Assembly (NCBI GenBank): GCA_964370985.1
Contig: CAYJLE010000005.1
Coordinates: forward strand, 1-64,000
Direction: 5' to 3'
Origin: JAHDVS01 sp964370985
GTDB lineage: Bacteria; Actinomycetota; Thermoleophilia; Gaiellales; Gaiellaceae
Length of the DNA: 64,000 nt
Both the position numbers and the translations under genes were made by a program. Numbering within the stretch: the first letter of the stretch is position 1; the number at the start of each line of letters is the position of its first letter. Shown here piece by piece: positions 7,471 through 14,635 of the stretch. The notes under the pieces are model-generated. The model ran no database searches, was not told the origin of the DNA, and saw only the letters and a list, made by a program, of their open reading frames with translations.

Positions 7471-8343
7471 GTGCGCGTACGGCTGTTCGTCACGGAGGCG
7501 CTGCGCTCGATCACGTCGAACCTCTCGACCACGGTCGCGGCGGCGATGACGGTGCTGATCGGGATGTTCCTGCTCGGGATGTTCATCGCCCTCGGCTCGT
7601 GGGTCGTGTCGTGGACCGATCACGTGAAGCGGGAGGTGCTGGTCAAGGTCTTCTTCGAGCAGGACGTGAAGGCCAAGGAGGTCAACGCTGTCCGCGCGCA
7701 GCTCGACGCGATGCCCGAGGTGACGCGGATCGTGTACGTGTCCCCGGCGGACGCGCTCGAGCGGATGAAGGAGCAGGCCCCCGACCTCGTGGAGAACCTC
7801 GCGTCGAACCCGCTCCCGCCCGCGTTCGAAGTGACGCCGAAGCAGGCCGAGGACGTGGACACGATCGCCGCGCGGCTCGACCCGCCTCCGGTGGGCGTCG
7901 ACAAGGTCGACTACGCGCAGAAGAAGACGGAGCGGGTGCTGAAGGTGGCGAGGATCATCGAGATCATGTTCCTGCTCGCGGCGGCGGTGCTGCTGCTCGC
8001 CTCGATCATCCTGATCGCGAACACGATTCGCCTTTCGATCTTCGCGCGCCGGCGGGAGATCGAGGTGATGAAGCTCGTCGGAGCCACGAACTGGTTCGTG
8101 CGGGGACCCTTCATGCTCGAGGGGCTGATCTGCGGCCTGACCGGCGCGCTGATCGCGGTCGTGCTCCTGTTCGTCGGGCGTGAGCTCGCGCTGCCGACGA
8201 TCTTCTCCGACACGATCAAGGACGCCGGCTCGGACGTCCGGGCGTGGAGCTTCGAGCTGATCGCGGGGATCCTGGTGGGCGCGGGTCTGCTGCTCGGCGC
8301 GCTCGGGTCTGGCATCACGCTGCGGCGCTTCCTGCGCGTCTGA
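7471..8343 (+). CDS. ftsX: Cell-division protein FtsX
   Basis: 290-aa membrane partner of FtsE. There is an N-terminal membrane segment (MTVLIGMFLLGMFIALGSWV), an extracellular domain of about 120 residues (VKVFFEQDVKAKEVNAVRAQ onward), then three further membrane segments with the conserved RRREIEVMKLVGATNWFVRGPFMLEG between them. The start is GTG 7471 (VRVRLFVTEALRSITSN), which matches the usual FtsX N-terminus. The 69 in-frame residues upstream come from the inserted MITE and the ftsE tail and are not real. The first base of the start codon is also the last base of the right CTAG copy. Confidence 0.93.
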   Translation: MRVRLFVTEALRSITSNLSTTVAAAMTVLIGMFLLGMFIALGSWVVSWTDHVKREVLVKVFFEQDVKAKEVNAVRAQLDAMPEVTRIVYVSPADALERMKEQAPDLVENLASNPLPPAFEVTPKQAEDVDTIAARLDPPPVGVDKVDYAQKKTERVLKVARIIEIMFLLAAAVLLLASIILIANTIRLSIFARRREIEVMKLVGATNWFVRGPFMLEGLICGLTGALIAVVLLFVGRELALPTIFSDTIKDAGSDVRAWSFELIAGILVGAGLLLGALGSGITLRRFLRV

Positions 8344-8362
8344 GCGGCACCTCGTCGCTGCC

Positions 8363-8368
8363 TATACT
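8363..8368 (+). promoter_or_regulatory. -10 box TATACT for the S41 peptidase
   Basis: TATACT 13 nt before ATG 8382, so the 5' leader would be only about 6 nt. It lies in the 38-nt gap after ftsX. Confidence 0.5.
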
Positions 8369-8381
8369 CTGAGCTTCCCAC

Positions 8382-9626
8382 ATGAGGAAAGCGGCTGCCA
8401 GCGCGTGCGGTGTGCTCCTCCTGCTGGGCGCCGCGGCGGCGGTGGCCTGGCTCACCTCCGCACGGGAGCCGGAACAGCGCGTCGTCGCGCCGCCCCAGAC
8501 GGTGCCCGAACCGCCCGAGGGTTACGACGCGTTCCCGCTGCATGGCCGCGCCCCGTTTGTCAGGCTGCCGCCGCCGCCGGCGATCCCGCAGCTCCTCGTC
8601 GCGGAGGTGCGAACGGTGCTTGCGGCCTCCTACTACCATCCCGTTCCCGACGGCGTCCTCGAGGAGCCGACCGTCGAACGGATCCTCGAGGCTCTCGACG
8701 ACCCGTACACCGAGTACCTGAGCCCGATCCGGTACACGGAGCTCCGCGACAGCCTGGCGCACGCGTACTTCGGCGTCGGTCTGACCATCGGGCCCGGGAA
8801 CGGCGGCCTGATCGTGACCTCGTCGCTGGAGGGCCCCGCTCGCGAGGCAGGCATCCGCCCCGGTGACCTGATCATCAAGATCGACGGCCGCCCGGCCGCG
8901 AAGCTCCCGTTCGAGCGCTCGGCCGCGCTGATCGTGGGGGAGAAGGGCAGCGTGGTCGAGCTGACCGTGCACCGGCCCGGCGAGCAGAAGCCGATCCGCT
9001 TCACGGTCGTGCGGCAGGAGGTCGCGTTCCCCGCCGTGCGCTCGCGGATGGTACGACAGGACGACCACCACATCGGCTACGTGCGCGTGCTCGCGTTCCG
9101 CGAGGACGTCGCCGCCCGCGTGGCGGCCGCGGTCGAGCGGCTCGGGAACCGCGGCGCGGAGGCGTTCATCCTCGACCTCCGCGGCGACCCGGGTGGGCTT
9201 CTCTCCCAGGCGGTCGAAGTGGCCTCCGTGTTCCTCGCCGACGGCGAGATCGTCTCGACGGTCAGCGCTCACGGGTTGCGCACGTACGGCGCCAGCGGCT
9301 CGCCGGTCGACACGGAGCGACCCCTGGCCGTGCTGGTCGACAGGGCCACGGCCAGCGCCGCCGAGATCGTGGCGGCGGCGCTCGCCGACAACGAGCGCGC
9401 GGTGCTGATCGGCCGGCGGACGTACGGGAAGGCGACCGTCCAGACGCTGGTCGACCTCTCGAATGGCGGCGCGCTGAAGCTGACGACAGCGACCTACCTG
9501 ACGCCGGCCGGCGTCAGCATCGCCGACAGGGGCATCCGACCCACCGTGATCGGCGCCGACGATCCGTTGACCAGGCGCGACGAGGCGGTCGCGATCGCAG
9601 CCCTGACGCTGCTCGAGCGGCTCTAG
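8382..9626 (+). CDS. S41 family C-terminal processing peptidase (CtpA-like)
   Basis: 414 aa. Residues 5-26 are a membrane or signal segment, followed by a Pro-rich linker. Residues about 120-205 are a PDZ domain (GPAREAGIRPGDLIIKIDGRPA). Residues about 225-400 are the S41 catalytic domain with Ser in TASAAEIVAAAL and Lys in RTYGKATVQ, the Ser-Lys dyad. It probably processes or degrades envelope proteins outside the membrane. Its position after ftsEX is common in actinobacteria and firmicutes. It is followed 3 nt later by the RNase R gene. Confidence 0.92.
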   Translation: MRKAAASACGVLLLLGAAAAVAWLTSAREPEQRVVAPPQTVPEPPEGYDAFPLHGRAPFVRLPPPPAIPQLLVAEVRTVLAASYYHPVPDGVLEEPTVERILEALDDPYTEYLSPIRYTELRDSLAHAYFGVGLTIGPGNGGLIVTSSLEGPAREAGIRPGDLIIKIDGRPAAKLPFERSAALIVGEKGSVVELTVHRPGEQKPIRFTVVRQEVAFPAVRSRMVRQDDHHIGYVRVLAFREDVAARVAAAVERLGNRGAEAFILDLRGDPGGLLSQAVEVASVFLADGEIVSTVSAHGLRTYGASGSPVDTERPLAVLVDRATASAAEIVAAALADNERAVLIGRRTYGKATVQTLVDLSNGGALKLTTATYLTPAGVSIADRGIRPTVIGADDPLTRRDEAVAIAALTLLERL

Positions 9627-9629
9627 CGC

Positions 9630-11393
9630 GTGCAGCGCCCGCGTGAACGAGGGGGCCCGCCGACCGGGTGGGGGCCGGTCGTGTGCGAGCTCGGCCGGCG
9701 GGGCAAGCTGCTCGTGGGTGAGCCGTACTTCGAGCCGGGGACCCCGCTCGTGATCGACCGGAGCACGGCCGGGGGCGCGTCGACCGGCGAGCTCGTTGCC
9801 CTGTCGACCGGTCGCGGGCGCGCGCGGGTGGAGAGGGTGCTCGGGCCGGCCTCGTCGATCCATGCGGTTCTCGACGGGCTGCTTCTCCACACGGGCATGC
9901 GTCCGGTGCGCGGGCGCTGCGCGGAGGCCGAGCGGGAGGCGGATGCGCTCCCGGCCGATCCCGAGGGGAACGAGGCGGGGCGGGTGGATCTCCGCGACCT
10001 GCCCGCGCTCACGATCGACCCCGACGCGGCGAGGGACTTCGACGATGCCCTGAGTGTCCAGCGTGACGGCGACGGAGTGCGCCTGTGGGTGCATATCGCG
10101 GACGTGTCCCGCTACGTCCCGGCCGGCTCGGCGCTCGACCGCGACGCGGCCGAGCGAGCCGTGTCGGTCTACGTGCCAGGCGCGGTCGAGCCGATGCTGC
10201 CCGACCGGCTCTCGGGCGGGCTGTGCAGCCTGCTGCCCGGGCGCGACCGCTACTGCGTCACGGTCGAGGTGCCGTTCGGACCGGGCCTCGAGCGCGGCGA
10301 GGCGGTGTTCTACCGCAGCGTGATCCGCTCGCGGGAGCGGCTCACGTACACGCGCGCGGAGGCGATCCTCGCGGGCCGCGAGCGGGCCGGGGAGGAGCTG
10401 GCCGCGATGCTCCGCCTCGCCTCGGAGGTGGCGGCGGAGCTCCGCCGGCGGCGCTACCGGAGGGGTGCGCTCAGGATCGAGACGGGCGAGATCGCGTTCG
10501 CGTTCGACGGGCGCGGCGGCGTCGAGCGGGCGTGGGTGGAGGCCGAGCCGGCCGCGCACGCCCTCGTGGAGGAGCTGATGATCCTCGCCAACGAGGCCGT
10601 GGCGTCCCTGCTGGCGGGGCGTCAGCGCGAGGCGCTCTACCGCGTGCACGAGCGGCCGGATCCGCAATCCGTGGGACTTCTGCTCGCGAAGCTGGAGGCG
10701 CTCGACGTGCCGACGCCGCCCGTGCCCGAACGGGTGACGCCCGCCGAGGCTGCCCGTCTCGCCGCGCGCGCGAGCGCGCTCGTCTCCCGCTACGCCGAGC
10801 AGTCGGGGCGGGGGCGGGAGGCGTTCCCCGGGCTCGTCCTGCGGGCGTTGCAGCAGGCGCGCTACGACCCTGCGAACCGCGGGCACTCAGGGCTCGCGAG
10901 CCGCGCCTACTGCCATTTCACGTCCCCGATCCGTCGCTACCCGGACGTGATCTGCCACCGGGCGCTCCTGCGGGAGCTCGGGGCCGCCGACGACCCGTTG
11001 GCCGCCGATCTGCCGGAGCTGGCCGAGCGGGTGTCCGCACGCGAGCGGGCGGCGGAGGCGGTGGAACGGCGGGCGGACTCGATCTGCTCCGCCTGGTTCC
11101 TCGACCGGCGGCTCTTCGAGCTCGGGTGGGACGCGTGCTTCGAGGGCGAGGTGATCGGCGCGATCGGCTCGGGGTTGTTCGTGCGCTTCGACGGCGTGTT
11201 CGAGGGCTACCTGCCGGCGCGGAGGCTGCCCGGGGACTACTTCGAGCTCGATCCGCTCGCGACGGCGCTGGTCGGGCGCCGCGGGGGCGAGCGCTACCGG
11301 CTCGGTGATCCGGTGGAGGTGAGGGTCGAGGGGATCGATCGGGCATCCGGAAAGGTAAACCTCGCTCTTTGCGACAATTTCCGAAAGCGCTGA
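9630..11393 (+). CDS. RNase R/RNase II family exoribonuclease (RNB domain)
   Basis: 587 aa. Residues about 120-450 are the RNB catalytic domain with the acidic metal cluster TIDPDAARDFDDALSV, then AYCHFTSPIRRYPDVICHRAL. Residues about 500-585 are an S1 RNA-binding domain (FEGEVIGAIGSGLFVRF, VEGIDRASGKVNLAL). The N-terminal cold-shock part is short compared with full-length RNase R (700-800 aa). It starts at GTG 9630 immediately after the peptidase gene. Together with smpB and ssrA downstream it belongs to the ribosome-rescue neighbourhood, as RNase R degrades trans-translated mRNAs in other bacteria. Confidence 0.9.
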   Translation: MQRPRERGGPPTGWGPVVCELGRRGKLLVGEPYFEPGTPLVIDRSTAGGASTGELVALSTGRGRARVERVLGPASSIHAVLDGLLLHTGMRPVRGRCAEAEREADALPADPEGNEAGRVDLRDLPALTIDPDAARDFDDALSVQRDGDGVRLWVHIADVSRYVPAGSALDRDAAERAVSVYVPGAVEPMLPDRLSGGLCSLLPGRDRYCVTVEVPFGPGLERGEAVFYRSVIRSRERLTYTRAEAILAGRERAGEELAAMLRLASEVAAELRRRRYRRGALRIETGEIAFAFDGRGGVERAWVEAEPAAHALVEELMILANEAVASLLAGRQREALYRVHERPDPQSVGLLLAKLEALDVPTPPVPERVTPAEAARLAARASALVSRYAEQSGRGREAFPGLVLRALQQARYDPANRGHSGLASRAYCHFTSPIRRYPDVICHRALLRELGAADDPLAADLPELAERVSARERAAEAVERRADSICSAWFLDRRLFELGWDACFEGEVIGAIGSGLFVRFDGVFEGYLPARRLPGDYFELDPLATALVGRRGGERYRLGDPVEVRVEGIDRASGKVNLALCDNFRKR

Positions 11394-11589
11394 GCTTGCA
11401 TCTTCGGGGGCGCCGCTCTAGTCTCCCTTCTGCGCCGAGCACGGGGCGTGAGTAGACCGAAGCCCTCCCGGGCGGCAGTACGTGGCAGGCGGCGACGCCA
11501 GCAGCGGAAAGTCGGTCGGGCGGGGTGGACGAAAACGCTACCGGCTCGGCGAATCCATGGTCCGGGCCGGCTGCCCGCGCCGGCGTCCC

Positions 11590-11595
11590 TACAAT
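11590..11595 (+). promoter_or_regulatory. -10 box TACAAT, leaderless smpB promoter
   Basis: TACAAT ends six nucleotides before ATG 11602, with no Shine-Dalgarno sequence between. The hexamer and spacing are identical to those at prfB. Confidence 0.55.
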
Positions 11596-11601
11596 CGGCG
11601 C

Positions 11602-12066
11602 ATGGGCAAGACTCCGGGCACGAAGCTGATCGCCGACAACCGTCGCGCGCGGCACGACTACCAGCTGTTCGAGCGCTTCGAGGCGGGGCTGGTGCTGACG
11701 GGGACAGAGGTGAAGTCGCTGCGCGCGGGGCGAGCGAGTCTCCAGCACGCGTTCGGCCAGCTGCGTGGCGCGGACGTGTATCTCGTCGGCGCGAACATCC
11801 CGGAGTACCCGCAGGCGAACCGCGAGAACCACGACCCGGACCGGGCGCGCAAGCTGCTCCTGCACCGCCGCGAGATCGACTCGCTGATCGGGAAGGTGCG
11901 GGAGAAGGGGCTGACGCTCGTGCCGACCCGCCTCTACTTCAAAGACGGGCGCGTGAAGATCGAGCTCGCGCTCGCGCGCGGCAAGGAGACGCACGACAAG
12001 CGCCGTGACATCGCCGACCGTGACGCGAAGCGCCAGATCGACCGGGCGCTGCGAAGCCGCCGCTGA
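11602..12066 (+). CDS. smpB: SsrA-binding protein SmpB
   Basis: 154-aa tmRNA-binding protein of trans-translation. Conserved features are LIADNRRARHDY, FEAGLVLTGTEVKSLRAGRA, YLVGANIPEYPQANREN, KGLTLVPTRLYFKDGRVKIELALARGK and the basic tail DKRRDIADRD. The start is ATG 11602; a 40-residue in-frame extension to 11482 is unlike SmpB and lies in the intergenic region. The 208 nt between the RNase R gene and this start hold no gene or riboswitch that I recognise. Confidence 0.96.
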   Translation: MGKTPGTKLIADNRRARHDYQLFERFEAGLVLTGTEVKSLRAGRASLQHAFGQLRGADVYLVGANIPEYPQANRENHDPDRARKLLLHRREIDSLIGKVREKGLTLVPTRLYFKDGRVKIELALARGKETHDKRRDIADRDAKRQIDRALRSRR

Positions 12067-12158
12067 GGCGCGCGGATCGGCGCCGTACGCGTGCCGTCGG
12101 CGCCTTGGGAGGGCTGGAGGGCCGGACAGGGGCGGCCCCTACGGGTGTGGTCGGTGTG

Positions 12159-12180
12159 GGGGTGGGACATGTCTCGCCCC
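12159..12180. repeat. REP-like palindrome, copy 1
   Basis: GGGGTGGGAC-AT-GTCTCGCCCC, an imperfect hairpin with 8 of 10 pairs. It is related in sequence to the second copy at 12244 and lies in the convergent gap between smpB and the acetyltransferase gene. Confidence 0.5.
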
Positions 12181-12243
12181 GGGCGCTCGTGCCCGCGTGG
12201 GGGCGCCCCGGGCTCGTGTCGCCGACAGCTCGGGAGGTTGTAG

Positions 12244-12263
12244 GGGCGGGACCTGTCCCGCCC
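12244..12263. repeat. REP-like palindrome, copy 2
   Basis: GGGCGGGAC-CT-GTCCCGCCC, a perfect 9-bp stem with a 2-nt loop, preceded by GTAGG. It lies 13 nt from the stop of the acetyltransferase gene and could also act as a bidirectional terminator. No T-tract follows on either strand. Confidence 0.5.
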
Positions 12264-12276
12264 GATCGCGTGAGCC

Positions 12277-13203
12277 TCAGGGGGCCAGCGGCCCCCGCAG
12301 CAGCGTCCGGCCGGGCAGCTCCCGGTAGCCGAGTTTCTCGTTGAGCCGGCGGATCGGCTCGTTGCGGGCCTCGTTGGCGGTCTCGAGCCGCTCGTAGCCG
12401 GCCGCGATCGCCCACGCGATCTCTGCGGCCTTGAGGGCGCCGGCGATCCCGCGGCGGCGCCGGTCGCGCCGCACCGCCGTGATGTCGTGGAGGACGACCC
12501 CGGGGCGGGCGTCGGAGAGGTGGAGCTTCGCGTAGCCGACCGGGCTGCCGTGCTCGACCGCGACGAAGGTCGCCTCCGGGCTGTCCCCTGCGCCCCCCAT
12601 GTACGCGTCTCGCCACTCGTCGAACCCCGGCGGCTCGAGGTCCCCCTCGCCGGGGATGTCCGGGAACGCCTCGCAGGCGATCGCATGCAGCGCCACGAGC
12701 AGGTCGGGGCGCTCGGCGAGCGTGACGATCGAGACGCCGGCCGGCGGAGTCGCGGGCGGCGGCTCGAGGCCGGCGAGGTCGAGAGCGAGGCGTTCCTCCC
12801 GCTGCACCGGGACGAAGCCGTGGTTGGTGGCGAACCCGAGCCCGTCGGGATCCTCGTCGCAGGTCCACGCCTCGATCGTCTCGAGCCCCCGCTCGCGCGC
12901 CCAGGCCGACGCGGCCCGCCAGAGGCCGCCCCCGGCTCCGCGCCGCCGCCACGCGGGCAGCACGGCGACCTCGAGCTGGGCGGAGCGGCGGCTCTCTCTG
13001 CCGGGCTCGAGCGCGACGAGCGCGGCGCCGACGGGCTCGCCGTCCAGCCGCGCGAGCAGCTCGAGGTGCTCGCGGTACCACGCCTTCGCGTCTGCATCGT
13101 CGGCCGCGCTCGCCGCGAACGCCGGGGCGACGGCGTTGCGGATCGCGAGCGAGATCGCGGCCTCGTGCTCCGTTGTCGCCGGGAAGATCGAGACGGCGCC
13201 CAA
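12277..13203 (-). CDS. Tandem GNAT acetyltransferase
   Basis: 308 aa with two GNAT folds. The first (residues 1-140) has acetyl-CoA motif A LEVAVLPAWRRRGAGGGLWRA. The second (residues about 155-308) has ITAVRRDRRRRGIAGALKAA, then the C-terminal ANEARNEPIRRLNEKLGY typical of N-acetyltransferases. Such tandem proteins include antibiotic and mycothiol-type acetyltransferases, but the substrate cannot be assigned here. The start is TTG 13203, seven bases after a TACGCT -10 box that is nearly back to back with the tmRNA promoter. Confidence 0.85.
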   Translation of the reverse strand: MGAVSIFPATTEHEAAISLAIRNAVAPAFAASAADDADAKAWYREHLELLARLDGEPVGAALVALEPGRESRRSAQLEVAVLPAWRRRGAGGGLWRAASAWARERGLETIEAWTCDEDPDGLGFATNHGFVPVQREERLALDLAGLEPPPATPPAGVSIVTLAERPDLLVALHAIACEAFPDIPGEGDLEPPGFDEWRDAYMGGAGDSPEATFVAVEHGSPVGYAKLHLSDARPGVVLHDITAVRRDRRRRGIAGALKAAEIAWAIAAGYERLETANEARNEPIRRLNEKLGYRELPGRTLLRGPLAP

Positions 13204-13210
13204 GTGGGTC

Positions 13211-13228
13211 AGCGTAGCGCGCTACACT
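13211..13228. promoter_or_regulatory. Back-to-back divergent promoters for tmRNA and GNAT gene
   Basis: The sequence holds TACGCT on the minus strand (13216-13211) and TACACT on the plus strand (13223-13228) around the palindrome TAGCGCGCTA. The plus -10 serves ssrA and the minus -10 lies seven bases before the TTG of the GNAT gene. The two open complexes would overlap and exclude each other. Confidence 0.55.
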
Positions 13229-13243
13229 GGGGGAACGACATAC

Positions 13244-13599
13244 GGGGGCGATCAGGTTTCGACGTGGTTGGTTCTCCGGTTGAGCTGCAAGCCGAGGTCT
13301 CCGGTTGGCCTCGTAAAACCACCGGAACACACGTAAGTGCGGATAACGAACTCGCACTCGCTGCCTAACTAGTTAGGCAACGCGTCGCCCCGATCTTGGC
13401 CCGTGGATCGGGATCCGGCGTCAGAAACGGGCTCGCTGCCGAGGGAGAGCCACTCGCCCGAAGCGGGACTCCAAAGGAGGGCTAGCCCGGCGGTAGGCCG
13501 CCTGCGAGCCGGCCGGCGGGCGAAGCGAAAGCGCAGGCTACGCTTGTAGACGCTCCTCCGGTACGACCGCGGACGCGGGTTCGATTCCCGCCGCCTCCA
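13244..13599 (+). ncRNA. ssrA: Transfer-messenger RNA (tmRNA)
   Basis: Rescues stalled ribosomes with SmpB. The 5' end GGGGGCG pairs with CGCCTCC at 13592-13598 to form the tRNA-like acceptor stem, with discriminator A at 13599; the 3' CCA is not encoded. The T-arm GCGGGTTCGATTCCCGC is at 13575-13591. The tag reading frame is at 13339-13368 after the TAAGT motif and encodes ADNELALAA then TAA. The stop is embedded in a perfect 16-bp palindrome that forms the following hairpin. The promoter TACACT is 15 nt upstream, so a short 5' leader would be removed by RNase P. Confidence 0.96.
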
Positions 13600-13800
13600 T
13601 CGGCTTGGTTAAGCCAGAAACGGTTCGTGACAATCGCCACCCCACGCGACGAATCGAACCGGGGAAATCCGCCGTCCGATTCCTCCCGCGCCGGTGGGAC
13701 CTTCCTCGCGCCGCGGCCCGGCGCTCCGCTGCAACGAGGACCCGGATGCGATCATCCGCGATCTTCACCGCGGCGCGTACGGCCCGGCGTTGTGGGAGAT
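13600..13800. other. Gene-free stretch downstream of tmRNA
   Basis: No supported gene. It begins with a weak GGCTT-GGTT-AAGCC hairpin (13602-13615) without a T-tract. At 13650-13660 it contains GAATCGAACC, an inverted copy of a T-loop-like sequence. The short frames here encode the GIEPA/NRTADF-type peptides that arise opposite tRNA-like sequences, so they are not genes. It runs into the IS-end repeats at 13801. Confidence 0.5.
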
Positions 13801-13940
13801 TGTCCCGCTTCACGAAATCTGGCAGGAGGGTTCGTGCCGGGCTTCTCGTGAAAAGAGCTGCGCGTGGCACTGTCCCGCTTCACGAAATCTGGCAGTGGGG
13901 TTAGTGTCGGGCTCCTCGTGAAGGGAGCTACACGTGGCAC
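13801..13940 (+). repeat. Two tandem 70-bp copies of an IS left end
   Basis: Copy A (13801-13870) and copy B (13871-13940) both run from TGTCCCGCTTCACGAAATCT to GTGGCAC and match at most positions. In copy B the terminal GTGGCAC is the start of the transposase orfA reading frame. In copy A the same start is interrupted after seven bases by the TGTCCCG end of copy B. This looks like one element inserted at the orfA start of a related element, or a tandem duplication of the end. Confidence 0.7.
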
Positions 13941-14090
13941 GTCCTTCTGTTTTCTCTGTTGAAGACAAGTATCGGCTCGTCCTCGCGGTCGTCAGCGGTG
14001 AGCTGACGGTCGCGGAGGCTGCTCGTCGTGGCAAGGCGAGCGAGCAGTCGCTCTCGACCTGGAAGCGGCAGTTCCTCGAGGGCGGCGAGG
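13934..14090 (+). pseudogene. Truncated IS3-type transposase OrfA
   Basis: From GTG 13934 the frame encodes MARPSVFSVEDKYRLVLAVV, then LTVAEAARRGKASEQSLSTW and KRQFLEGG, the helix-turn-helix start of a transposase OrfA. Homology ends near 14090, where the sequence switches to an unrelated fragment. No orfB or right end is visible, so the element is dead. Confidence 0.7.
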
Positions 14091-14375
14091 CAGGCCCGCC
14101 CGGAGCGGCTGCGGCCGATCGTCCTCGCCGGCGCGCTCGTCCAGGTCACCGCCGCCTCCCTCGACGGCCGCATCGGCAGGCGGGCGCGTGACACCGGGTT
14201 CGAGCTCGTGGAGGCCGGCCTCGCCCACCTGATCGCGAGCGACGCGCACACGCCGGACGTCCGCGGGATCGGGATGAGCGAGGCGGCGATCGCGGTAGGC
14301 GACGAGGCCCTCGCCGGCTGGCTGACGCTGGGCGTTCCGGCGGCGATCGTCGACGGCGGGCCGTTCTCCGCCCAG
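14090..14375 (+). pseudogene. C-terminal fragment of CpsB/YwqE-type tyrosine phosphatase
   Basis: In the frame beginning near 14090 the sequence encodes RPERLRPIVLAGALVQVTAA, SLDGRIGRRARDTGFELVEA, GLAHLIASDAHTPDVRGIGM and LTLGVPAAIVDGG. This matches the C-terminal part of PHP-family protein-tyrosine phosphatases that act on BY-kinases in capsule systems, including the metal-site motif ASDAH. The N-terminal metal-binding half is absent. It joins directly to the orfA remnant upstream and to a PIN fragment downstream. A BY-kinase is encoded 28 kb away. Confidence 0.6.
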
Positions 14376-14401
14376 CCGGCACGGCAACCTTGCCGGCCCG
14401 G

Positions 14402-14467
14402 GTGCTCACGTCGCGCGCAGCGGTCGAGCTCGACGAGGAGATCGACGAGGCTCATCCGCTCGCCTGA
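14402..14467 (+). pseudogene. 3' fragment of a PIN toxin gene
   Basis: Encodes VLTSRAAVELDEEIDEAHPLA then stop. The first 54 bases match 17467-17520, the end of the intact PIN gene, at 52 of 54 positions. Only the last 21 codons remain. Confidence 0.75.
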
Positions 14468-14475
14468 ATCGTGCC

Positions 14476-14625
14476 GAGCTCGGCGGGCTCCCGGACTTCC
14501 CGCCGATCTGGCGGGTCGCCCTGATGGGCGTCAACGCGACCGTCGAGGCGGCGGACAGCGTTCTCGAGGCGCTCGACGCGGTCCTTGCCCGCGCGCCGGC
14601 CGGCCCGCGGGCAGCCGTGTCTTAG
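14476..14625 (+). pseudogene. C-terminal fragment of a class V aminotransferase
   Basis: Reads ELGGLPDFPPIWRVALMGVN, then ATVEAADSVLEALDAVLARA to the stop at 14623. The W-R-x-x-L-M-G-x-N-A segment followed by a terminal helix is typical of the alanine-glyoxylate/serine-pyruvate aminotransferase C-terminus. The cofactor lysine domain is absent. The first part overlaps sequence resembling 18026-18066. Confidence 0.5.
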
Positions 14626-14635
14626 CGTCTCGTGG

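Noticed and set aside
7911..10886. 991-codon open frame on the minus strand
   Set aside because: It is antisense to ftsX, the S41 peptidase and RNase R; composition is Arg/His/Pro-rich with no domain, an effect of high GC.
11394..11601. Possible riboswitch in the RNase R-smpB gap
   Set aside because: I compared it by eye with c-di-GMP, c-di-AMP, cobalamin, TPP and SAM motifs and saw no match; smpB has a promoter adjacent to its start.
13600..13700. attR-like repeat of the tmRNA 3' end
   Set aside because: Only a short inverted T-loop match was found; no direct copy of TTCGATTCCCGCC downstream, so an integrative island boundary is not supported.
13538..13870. Minus-strand frame encoding MEAAGIEPASAVVPEERL
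   Set aside because: GIEPA-type peptides arise antisense to the T-arm of tRNA-like genes; here it is antisense tmRNA.
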